Shown one piece after another: positions 7,548 through 12,641 of a stretch of DNA of 12,641 bases (within the stretch, counting starts at the first letter, position 1; the number at the start of each line of letters is the position of its first letter). The DNA lies in the NCBI GenBank assembly GCA_947384645.1, contig CANDHX010000023.1, forward strand, positions 1-12,641, given 5' to 3'. The DNA comes from an uncultured Mycoplasmatota bacterium (GTDB lineage: Bacteria; Bacillota_I; Bacilli_A; RF39; UBA660). Below the pieces are notes generated by a model that worked only from the letters and a program-made list of their open reading frames with translations, was not told the DNA's origin and ran no database searches. Both the position numbers and the translations under genes were made by a program.

Positions 7548-8748
7548 AGTAGAATTTAAAAAATGCTTAAAAAAGATCTTTACAGTTTTTCTAATTGGCA
7601 CTTTCACCTTTTTGTTTATTCTAATCCTTCAATATAAAGAGTTTACTAAAAATACAAATCATTCGGTAAACACTATCTTAATAAGATTAAAAGAAAAATA
7701 CCCAAATTTTGATGAAAAAGAAATAATAGAAATATTAAACGATAAAAACATTACTAAAAAATCTTTTGTAGAAAAATATGGGATAGATTTAAACAGCGAA
7801 GCTATCGTAATAAAAAACGACTTTCTATTTTCTAAATATCTAATTTTTGATGTCCTAGTTTTTCTAATAATCGTATTTTTAATAATTATGATATTTGCTA
7901 GTTTTAACGATAAAAAAGATAGAGAAATAAATAAAATTACCAAATTGATAGAAGAAATCAACCACAAAAATTACAAATTGGACATCGACAACATTTCAGA
8001 TGATGAACTATCTATTTTAAAAAACGAAGTATACAAGACGACTATAATGCTAAAAGAACAAGCAGATAATTCTCTAAAAGATAAAATCGATTTAAAAAAT
8101 TCATTGAGTGACATATCACATCAATTAAAAATGCCTCTTACGTCTATTCTAATCATGCTAGATAACATCCTAGACGATAAAAATATGCAAGAAGATACAA
8201 AAGAAGATTTTATAAGAGAGATAAAAAGAGATATCATGAATATAAATTTCTTAATTCAAAATATCTTAAAATTATCCAAACTCGATTCTAATACAGTGCA
8301 TTTTATCGAAGAAGAAACCTCAATTGAAAACCTAATCGATAATGCGATAAGAAACGTATCATCTCTAGCCGACTTAAAAAATGTAACAATCATTAAAAAA
8401 GTGGATGTCAAAAACAAAATCACCTGTGATATAAAATGGCAAACCGAAGCTATTACAAATATTTTAAAAAATTCTATCGAACACAGCTTTCAAGATAGTA
8501 ATGTTACAATTTTAGTAGGAGAAAACAAAATTTATATGCAAATATCTATTAAAGACGAAGGTTCAGGTATTCCAAACGAAGAATTGCCACATATTTTCGA
8601 AAGATTTTATAAAGGCAAAACTTCTAAAGACGATTCTATTGGAATCGGACTATCACTAGCCAAAACTATCATCGAAAGTGCGAATGGAACTATTTCTGTC
8701 GATTCTTCTTCCAAAGGAACTGAATTTAAAATCAAATATTTTAAATGA
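7537..8748 (+). CDS. Sensor histidine kinase with a short extracytoplasmic domain
   Basis: This 403-residue membrane kinase pairs with the preceding OmpR-type regulator. TM segments at about 14-32 and 101-121 bracket an extracytoplasmic stretch of about 68 residues, rich in Lys, Glu and Asn. After a cytoplasmic linker comes the HisKA domain with SDISHQLKMPLTS (phospho-acceptor H195). The HATPase domain has N308/N312, DEGSGI (340-345) and GIGLSLA (369-375). BceS-type kinases almost lack an extracellular loop and sense through their transporter; the loop here is larger, so direct ligand binding is possible. ATG 7537 lies inside the regulator gene, 11 bases before its stop ends, so translation is coupled; the local ribosome binding site (AGGAT, about 7524-7528) is weak. 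The TGA stop is followed by a strong terminator. Confidence 0.93.
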   Translation: MKNRVEFKKCLKKIFTVFLIGTFTFLFILILQYKEFTKNTNHSVNTILIRLKEKYPNFDEKEIIEILNDKNITKKSFVEKYGIDLNSEAIVIKNDFLFSKYLIFDVLVFLIIVFLIIMIFASFNDKKDREINKITKLIEEINHKNYKLDIDNISDDELSILKNEVYKTTIMLKEQADNSLKDKIDLKNSLSDISHQLKMPLTSILIMLDNILDDKNMQEDTKEDFIREIKRDIMNINFLIQNILKLSKLDSNTVHFIEEETSIENLIDNAIRNVSSLADLKNVTIIKKVDVKNKITCDIKWQTEAITNILKNSIEHSFQDSNVTILVGENKIYMQISIKDEGSGIPNEELPHIFERFYKGKTSKDDSIGIGLSLAKTIIESANGTISVDSSSKGTEFKIKYFK

Positions 8749-8771
8749 AGAAAATTAGATTTATGCGATAC

Positions 8772-8813
8772 AGGATTGCATCTTTTTAAAGATAAGCAAT
8801 CCTTTTTATTTTT
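8772..8813 (+). terminator. Rho-independent terminator after the sensor kinase
   Basis: AGGATTGC (8772-8779) pairs with GCAATCCT (8796-8803). The stem extends with ATCTTT (8780-8785) and AAAGAT (8788-8793), interrupted by a 2-base AA bulge, giving about 14 bp. T runs follow at 8803-8807 and 8809-8813. It begins 23 bases after the kinase stop and ends the two-component operon. Confidence 0.85.
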
Positions 8814-8851
8814 GAAGATTGAGTTTCAAAAAAACTTTTTTTATTAAAAAT

Positions 8852-8866
8852 TGATAATAATTATCT
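8852..8866. promoter_or_regulatory. Fur/PerR-like 7-1-7 operator
   Basis: TGATAATAATTATCT is a 7-1-7 inverted repeat matching the Bacillus Fur-box pattern TGATAATnATTATCA at 13 of 14 defined positions; the inner 6-1-6 is a perfect palindrome. Fur, PerR and Zur boxes share this architecture, and the G and C at the second positions of each arm favour Fur over PerR. It lies in the 207-bp gap after the sensor kinase, 51 bp upstream of the -10 of the exported-protein gene, so it is not in the most usual overlapping position. AT richness raises the chance of a random match. Confidence 0.45.
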
Positions 8867-8917
8867 ACTTTTAGTTCTTTTTTTAGACTTTTGATGAGAA
8901 AAATAAAATCTACCCGG

Positions 8918-8923
8918 TATAAT
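8918..8923 (+). promoter_or_regulatory. Candidate -10 element of the exported-protein gene
   Basis: A perfect TATAAT (8918-8923) stands 32 bases before the ATG at 8956. No -35 is found at 16-19 bp; TTGATG (8891-8896) lies 21 bp away, too far for a normal promoter. I could not fit SigE or SigK patterns here. An activator or an alternative sigma factor may be needed. Confidence 0.4.
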
Positions 8924-8955
8924 AATAAGTAGAGGATGATAGAAAGAAGGAATGA

Positions 8956-10293
8956 ATGAAAAAAATAATTATGCTACTAGCTATGCTTACATTTGCAACA
9001 AAAATAGAAGCAAAAAATGTCTATTCTGATTATGAATTTGTAGGCTATAACCTAGAAGCAAAAGAGAACGACGAGTTACACAAATATGAAAGAGTTTTAA
9101 TGAACAGATTTTACAAACTAGAAATGGACGACTTTGCCTATCTAGAAAAAGACGACGAAGGAAAATATAGCCACGTAGATAAAAACGATTTTAAAAAAGA
9201 AGTGAGATATTCAAAAAAATACTCAGGAAACAGAAGCGAAGAAGCAATCACCTTTATAAAAGAACCAGAAAGATACCTAATAGATAAAATACAATTAAAC
9301 GATATAAAACGATACAGTTATTTCCACCCCAAAGAAATAGAAGTGTTTTATAAAGAAAAGAAGTTAGCCATAGAAGTTAAAAATTATCAGGGCTTAACGG
9401 ACGGAAATTACGATACACAAGTCACGATAAACGAAGACTCATTAGAAATCGTATTGCCTAATCGAAACGATTCACACTTTCTAGAGGTAAAAATTTATTA
9501 TACTTCCGGAGCAGACATTAAGTTTAATTATACTATGTTAAATACTTTTGATAATCAAACTTTGATATACAATAACGTTTCTCTATTGGGAAACAATACA
9601 GAAGTCACACTAAAACTAGCCTTAGAAGAAGAATACGATAAAATGACAAACGAGTTGTCGATTACAAATAGCCAAATTGCCAATTTCTATAGACACGAAG
9701 TTACACTATATAAATATTATAACCAAAAGAAAATATACCATGCCACACTAGAAGATAAGACGCTAAACGGGTATACGTATGACATAGATGAAAGCTACTA
9801 TGCCTATAAAGTTTACGAAAGGAAAATAATAGGCACTATCAATGACGAAAAAGAACCACCAAAAGACCAGGAAGAAAAGCCCATTCTACCTGATCAAGAA
9901 AAACCTTCAGATAAAAGTGACCATGAGGACACCTCTCCTACACTCCCGACTAATAAAGAGCCGAAACCGAATCAAAACACAAAGCCTACAAGTCAAAAAA
10001 ATATTTCTAAATATAAGAACCCCAGCCATAACTCAAACGTCATCTCAACAGATACTAAAAAGTATGTAGCGAATAACGAAATAGAAAAAGAAGAAGAAAA
10101 AACTGCTACTGACACAAAAAAAGAAGATAAAAAAGAAACTAACTATTTATCGAAAGTGGACACAGATTTAAATAAATCGAACAGTTGCAATGACAAAATA
10201 GATTTATTTGAAATGATATGTATTATTCTGCTCGTCATTGTCATAATTTTATTAATACTAAACATGGCGAGTGTAAAGAGCGACGAAGAATAA
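8956..10293 (+). CDS. Unrecognised exported protein with C-terminal membrane anchor
   Basis: I do not recognise this 445-residue protein. It starts with a signal peptide (MKKIIMLLAMLTFA, likely cleaved after IEA at residue 19). Residues 20-295 are rich in Tyr, Asp, Asn and alternating hydrophobics, suggesting beta-rich folds; the part around 117-183, including LTDGNYDTQ (147-155), vaguely recalls discoidin/galactose-binding sandwiches, a weak analogy. A disordered Pro/Lys/Glu/Thr/Ser linker follows (about 298-415), then one TM helix (about 417-437) and a short acidic tail. There is no LPXTG. The layout resembles a surface protein held on a flexible stalk, with most of it outside the cell or in the intermembrane space of a forespore. 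ATG 8956 follows AAAGAAGG. It sits directly upstream of a forespore sigma gene, where spoIIAA/spoIIAB lie in Bacillus, so a sporulation role is possible but unproven. Confidence 0.85.
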   Translation: MKKIIMLLAMLTFATKIEAKNVYSDYEFVGYNLEAKENDELHKYERVLMNRFYKLEMDDFAYLEKDDEGKYSHVDKNDFKKEVRYSKKYSGNRSEEAITFIKEPERYLIDKIQLNDIKRYSYFHPKEIEVFYKEKKLAIEVKNYQGLTDGNYDTQVTINEDSLEIVLPNRNDSHFLEVKIYYTSGADIKFNYTMLNTFDNQTLIYNNVSLLGNNTEVTLKLALEEEYDKMTNELSITNSQIANFYRHEVTLYKYYNQKKIYHATLEDKTLNGYTYDIDESYYAYKVYERKIIGTINDEKEPPKDQEEKPILPDQEKPSDKSDHEDTSPTLPTNKEPKPNQNTKPTSQKNISKYKNPSHNSNVISTDTKKYVANNEIEKEEEKTATDTKKEDKKETNYLSKVDTDLNKSNSCNDKIDLFEMICIILLVIVIILLILNMASVKSDEE

Positions 10294-10330
10294 TGACTCC
10301 TCTTGTCGAAACCGTTTAAAAAAAATATTT

Positions 10331-10352
10331 CTTGTCCTATATTTTAGGCAAG
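10331..10352 (+). other. Inverted repeat in the leader of the sigma factor gene
   Basis: CTTG-T-CCTA (10331-10339) can pair with TAGG-CAAG (10345-10352) around the loop TATTT, leaving one bulged T. The repeat ends right at the ribosome binding site AAAGGA (10353-10358). No T run follows, so it is not a normal terminator. It may be an operator or a translational control hairpin, or chance. Confidence 0.3.
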
Positions 10353-10367
10353 AAAGGAAGATTTTAT

Positions 10368-10985
10368 ATGCCAGATGAAATAGTATTAGAATATCAAAAC
10401 ATGATATATAAAATGGCAAGTAAATTTTATGGAGTAGAAAAAGAGGATTTAATCCAAGCAGGTTTTCTCGGATTAAATAAGGCTTATAAGGGGTTTAAAA
10501 AAGACAATGGTGCCAAATTCAGCACCTATGCCTATGGATTTATTTATGGAGAAATGTATGAAGCGGCTACAGGTAATCGACCGATTAGAATAAGAAAAAA
10601 TGAATTTAAACTGTATAAAGGTGTTTGTCAAACAAAAAGCCTTTTAGAAAACAAATACGAACGTACTGTTACCTATGAAGAAGCTTGCCAGTATCTTCAC
10701 GTCGATTATAATATGTTTATCCAAATACTAAATACATTAAGTTCAAACGTAAGTATAGATAGTCAGGAATTAAACATCAAAAATAAGGATAATACGGATG
10801 AAGTTTTGATGTTAAAAGATTCGATGAATACGCTTACACCTTTAGAAAAAAACGTCATGGAAAGAAGATATTGGGACGACTTAAGTCAAGATGAAACTGC
10901 CAAAGCATTAGGATTATCACAGGTTAAGGTGAGTCGAATTGAAAAGAAAAGTCGTGAAAAAATGAAGAATTACATAATGAGTTAG
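10368..10985 (+). CDS. Sporulation sigma factor, SigF/SigG-like
   Basis: This 205-residue sigma-70 family protein directs RNA polymerase to a specialised promoter set, most likely in the forespore. Region 2 is at about 5-75 (EDLIQAGFLGLNKAY, then FSTYAYGFIYGEM), region 3 at about 76-135, and region 4 at about 155-202 with the helix-turn-helix LGLSQVKVSRIEKKS (181-195). That last segment closely resembles the GISQVQVSRLEKK end of B. subtilis SigF and the matching part of SigG. SigF and SigG have about 255-260 residues; this protein lacks most of the N-terminal arm. I chose ATG 10368, which follows AAAGGA (10353-10358) with 9 bases between, over an in-frame TTG at 10332 inside the hairpin. Linkage to spoVAC mirrors sigF-spoVA of Bacillus, but spoIIAA/spoIIAB are absent. 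SigF versus SigG cannot be settled by eye. Confidence 0.82.
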   Translation: MPDEIVLEYQNMIYKMASKFYGVEKEDLIQAGFLGLNKAYKGFKKDNGAKFSTYAYGFIYGEMYEAATGNRPIRIRKNEFKLYKGVCQTKSLLENKYERTVTYEEACQYLHVDYNMFIQILNTLSSNVSIDSQELNIKNKDNTDEVLMLKDSMNTLTPLEKNVMERRYWDDLSQDETAKALGLSQVKVSRIEKKSREKMKNYIMS

Positions 10986-11014
10986 TATTAAATTTCCAAA
11001 AATTACCCATTATA
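10985..11014 (+). promoter_or_regulatory. SigG/SigF-type forespore promoter of spoVA genes
   Basis: CATTATA (11008-11014) fits the forespore -10 CATnnTA perfectly, and GTATT (10985-10989) matches four of five positions of the SigG -35 (GnATR), with 18 bp between, as in Bacillus. The -35 touches the last base of the sigma stop codon. Transcription would start near 11020, leaving a leader of about 11 bases that contains little more than the ribosome binding site, which is a weakness of the call. Confidence 0.5.
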
Positions 11015-11030
11015 AAAGTGGTGATTAAAT

Positions 11031-11468
11031 GTGGACAAAGAAGAATATGTAAAAATTGTCGAAGAAAAAAGTAAAAATCCACTACTTCTAGACAATGCTT
11101 TTATCTCCTTTCTATCAGGAGGTGTAATGGGAGCTTTTTATCAAGTGCTAACTACTTGGCTGATTAAAATGTTCGAGTTAGAAGTAAAAGTTGCTTGTGG
11201 CTACTCATGTGTAATTTTTATTTTATTATCAGCTATCTTAACTGGATTTGGTGTTTTCGATTCGCTCGTTTCTAAATTTAAATTTGGACTTATCATTCCC
11301 ATAACTGGATTTGGTCATTCGATTGCGAGTACACTGCTCGATTACAAAACGGACGGACTTGTCACTGGGTTAGGTGCAAATACGTTTAAACTAGCAGGTT
11401 GTGTCATTCTATATGGTACAATCTCAGCATTTCTATTTGCTATTATAAAGGTGATTATATATGGCTAG
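11031..11468 (+). CDS. spoVAC: Stage V sporulation protein AC
   Basis: This 145-residue inner-membrane protein of the SpoVA complex takes part in dipicolinic acid movement during spore formation and germination; in Bacillus SpoVAC is reported to act as a mechanosensitive channel. Hydrophobic segments lie at about 24-46, 56-75, 85-103 and 120-142. Family signatures are clear: LTGFGVFD (70-77), IPITGFGHS (89-97) and GLVTGLGANTFKLAG (109-123). Length matches the usual 150. The start is GTG 11031, preceded by AGTGGTGA (11017-11024); no in-frame ATG occurs before residue 33, and the ATG at 11029 is out of frame. The end overlaps spoVAD by 8 bases, so the genes form one operon. spoVAA and spoVAB are missing upstream, as in many clostridia. 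Confidence 0.93.
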   Translation: MDKEEYVKIVEEKSKNPLLLDNAFISFLSGGVMGAFYQVLTTWLIKMFELEVKVACGYSCVIFILLSAILTGFGVFDSLVSKFKFGLIIPITGFGHSIASTLLDYKTDGLVTGLGANTFKLAGCVILYGTISAFLFAIIKVIIYG

Positions 11469-12405
11469 TTTCAAATTTAAAAATGTTTATTTAAAAGATT
11501 CATCTACCATATCGAGCAAAAATGAAAAAATAAATACCAAGTTTACTATAAATAATTTCTTTGACGGTGAAAAGACATCAGAAAATACGGAAATAAAAAT
11601 GCAGAAAATAGTATTGAAAGACATGATCAAAAACTATCCTATCGATTTGATGATAAGTGGCGACTTGTCTAATCAGATAGGAATAAGTAACAAAGCAGCG
11701 AGCGATTTTCCGATATCGCACATGGGACATTACAGTGCTTGTGCTACATACACAGAAGGTCTCATAACAGCTTCGAGTATTTTGTCTTCTAGTACGATTA
11801 AAAACGTCTTAGTAACGGTTAGCAGTCATAATTTACAAGTAGAAAGGACTTTTAGATACCCGATAGAATACGGTTCGCCGAGAAGAACAACTCAACACTT
11901 CACAGCAACAGGAGCAGTATCATCCCTAGTTACAAAAGAAATAACTCCAATCAAACTTGAGGGATGCACTATCGGAAAAGTTGTAGACTACGGTATAAAA
12001 GATGCCAACAATATGGGAGCAATAATGGCTCCAAGTGCTGCTACGACGCTATTAGAACATTTAAAAGATTTCAAAAGAGACGTGTCCTATTATGATATTA
12101 TTTTAACAGGGGATTTGGGAAAATTGGGAAGTGAATTATTTAGAGAAATTCTCTTTCGCAATGACATTACATTAAAAAATCACGTAGATGCTGGTGCAGA
12201 ACTCATAACTGATAAAAAACTTACAGACCAAGGAGCGAGTGGACCAATATGTTTGCCACTATATTTGGTAGAAAAAATATTAAAAGAGAAAAAGTATAAA
12301 AAAATACTCATGATAGGAACAGGTTCGCTACAAAATCAGACGATAACCAATCAAAAAAATACTTTACCTAGTGTCAGCCATGCAGTGAGTTTGGAGGTGA
12401 ATTGA
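11461..12405 (+). CDS. spoVAD: Stage V sporulation protein AD (dipicolinate-binding, thiolase-like fold)
   Basis: This 314-residue soluble SpoVA component has a thiolase-like fold and binds dipicolinic acid at the spore inner membrane in Bacillus. Hallmarks seen are ISGDLSNQIG (65-74), YSACATYTEG (91-100, with the conserved cysteine C94 where thiolases carry the nucleophile), VSSHNLQVERTFRYPIEYG (120-138), MAPSAATTL (189-197), DIILTGDLGKLGS (212-224) and GTGSL (286-290). The Bacillus protein has 338 residues; the shorter N-terminus (about 20 residues) accounts for most of the difference. ATG 11461 follows AAGGTGA (11448-11454) with 6 bases between and lies within the end of spoVAC. The TGA stop shares one base with the spoVAE ATG (12405), so translation of the three genes is coupled. 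Confidence 0.95.
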   Translation: MASFKFKNVYLKDSSTISSKNEKINTKFTINNFFDGEKTSENTEIKMQKIVLKDMIKNYPIDLMISGDLSNQIGISNKAASDFPISHMGHYSACATYTEGLITASSILSSSTIKNVLVTVSSHNLQVERTFRYPIEYGSPRRTTQHFTATGAVSSLVTKEITPIKLEGCTIGKVVDYGIKDANNMGAIMAPSAATTLLEHLKDFKRDVSYYDIILTGDLGKLGSELFREILFRNDITLKNHVDAGAELITDKKLTDQGASGPICLPLYLVEKILKEKKYKKILMIGTGSLQNQTITNQKNTLPSVSHAVSLEVN

Positions 12406-12611
12406 TGAGTATCTTTACTTCATTTATGGCCGTCGGCATAATTTGTGCCATAGCATCAATCATCTACGATACGACTAAACTAACTCCTGGACATATAACG
12501 AGCCTTTTCGTAGTAATAGGAGCTTTCTTGGGAATATTTGGCTTTTATGATATTTTAATAGAAAAGTTTGGATATGGATTGTCATTACCAATAACGTCGT
12601 TTGGAAACAAC
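12405..12611 (+). CDS. spoVAE: Stage V sporulation protein AE, 3'-truncated by the contig end
   Basis: This is the first 69 codons of a membrane protein of the SpoVA complex, a paralogue of SpoVAC. Visible family features are two hydrophobic segments (about 3-20 and 34-50), DTTKLTPGHITSL (22-34), GFYDILIEKFG (46-56) and LPITSFGN (61-68), which matches the PITSFGNS segment of Bacillus SpoVAE. The full protein normally has about 115 residues, so the last two fifths are missing. ATG 12405 overlaps the spoVAD stop and follows a strong GGAGGTGA (12393-12400). The frame stays open to 12641, but the last ten codons, read as RSEERRVGKE, come from sequencing adapter and are not part of the protein. 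Confidence 0.9.
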
Positions 12612-12641
12612 AGATCGGAAGAGCGTCGTGTAGGGAAAGAG
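12612..12641. other. Illumina TruSeq adapter contamination (not genomic)
   Basis: The last 30 bases begin AGATCGGAAGAGC and continue GTCGTGTAGGGAAAGAG, identical over their whole length to the reverse complement of the TruSeq universal adapter as read through in short inserts. The GC-richer composition also breaks from the surrounding sequence. This marks an assembly end with untrimmed reads. Confidence 0.97.

Noticed and set aside
9842..10069. 75-codon + strand open frame inside the exported-protein gene
   Set aside because: It lies in another frame within the low-complexity stalk region, is very basic, and has no ribosome binding site.
10314..10346. GTTTA followed by TATTTTA as a forespore-type promoter for the sigma gene
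   Set aside because: GTTTA fits the SigF -35, but the spacer is 21 bp and the -10 lacks the leading C or GG motif.

Overview
The window is AT-rich (roughly 30% GC by eye). All genes lie on the + strand, with compact spacing and AAAGGA-type ribosome binding sites. The standard code fits: TGA is a real stop, for example at the spoVAD/spoVAE junction. Forespore sigma factor and SpoVA genes point to a low-GC, endospore-forming member of the Bacillota (Bacilli, Erysipelotrichia or related). I cannot name a species. The last 30 bases match an Illumina TruSeq adapter and are not genomic, so the right edge is a contaminated contig end.

Layout. (1) 84-1407: a promoter and a lysophospholipid acyltransferase-like membrane enzyme with a long helical C-terminal extension. 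(2) 1416-3426: an orphan hybrid histidine kinase (7 TM segments, HisKA, HATPase, receiver) with its own promoter and terminator. (3) 3590-8813: an antimicrobial-peptide-type resistance/sensing module. It has an ABC ATPase and a two-module FtsX permease that overlap by one base, then a terminator, then an OmpR-family response regulator and a sensor kinase that overlap by 11 bases. The transporter promoter has a perfect -10, no -35, and two TTTGTAAC repeats exactly 11 bp apart, as expected for a site activated by an OmpR-type regulator, plausibly the one encoded downstream. (4) 8852-10293: a Fur-box-like palindrome and a gene for an unrecognised exported, C-terminally anchored protein. (5) 10331-12611: a SigF/SigG-like sigma factor followed by spoVAC, spoVAD and a cut spoVAE. 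A SigG-type promoter lies between the sigma gene and spoVAC.

How they work together. Region 5 is a forespore unit: the sigma factor probably turns on the adjacent spoVA genes, whose products move dipicolinic acid across the spore inner membrane. It resembles the sigF-spoVA linkage of Bacillus subtilis, but spoIIAA, spoIIAB, spoVAA and spoVAB are absent here and the exported unknown protein sits where spoIIAB would be. Region 3 is a self-contained detect-and-export module for cell-envelope stress. I see no phage, IS element, CRISPR array, tRNA or rRNA. No complete, obviously new system is evident; the best candidates for novelty are the unknown exported protein, its Fur-like site, and the acyltransferase extension.
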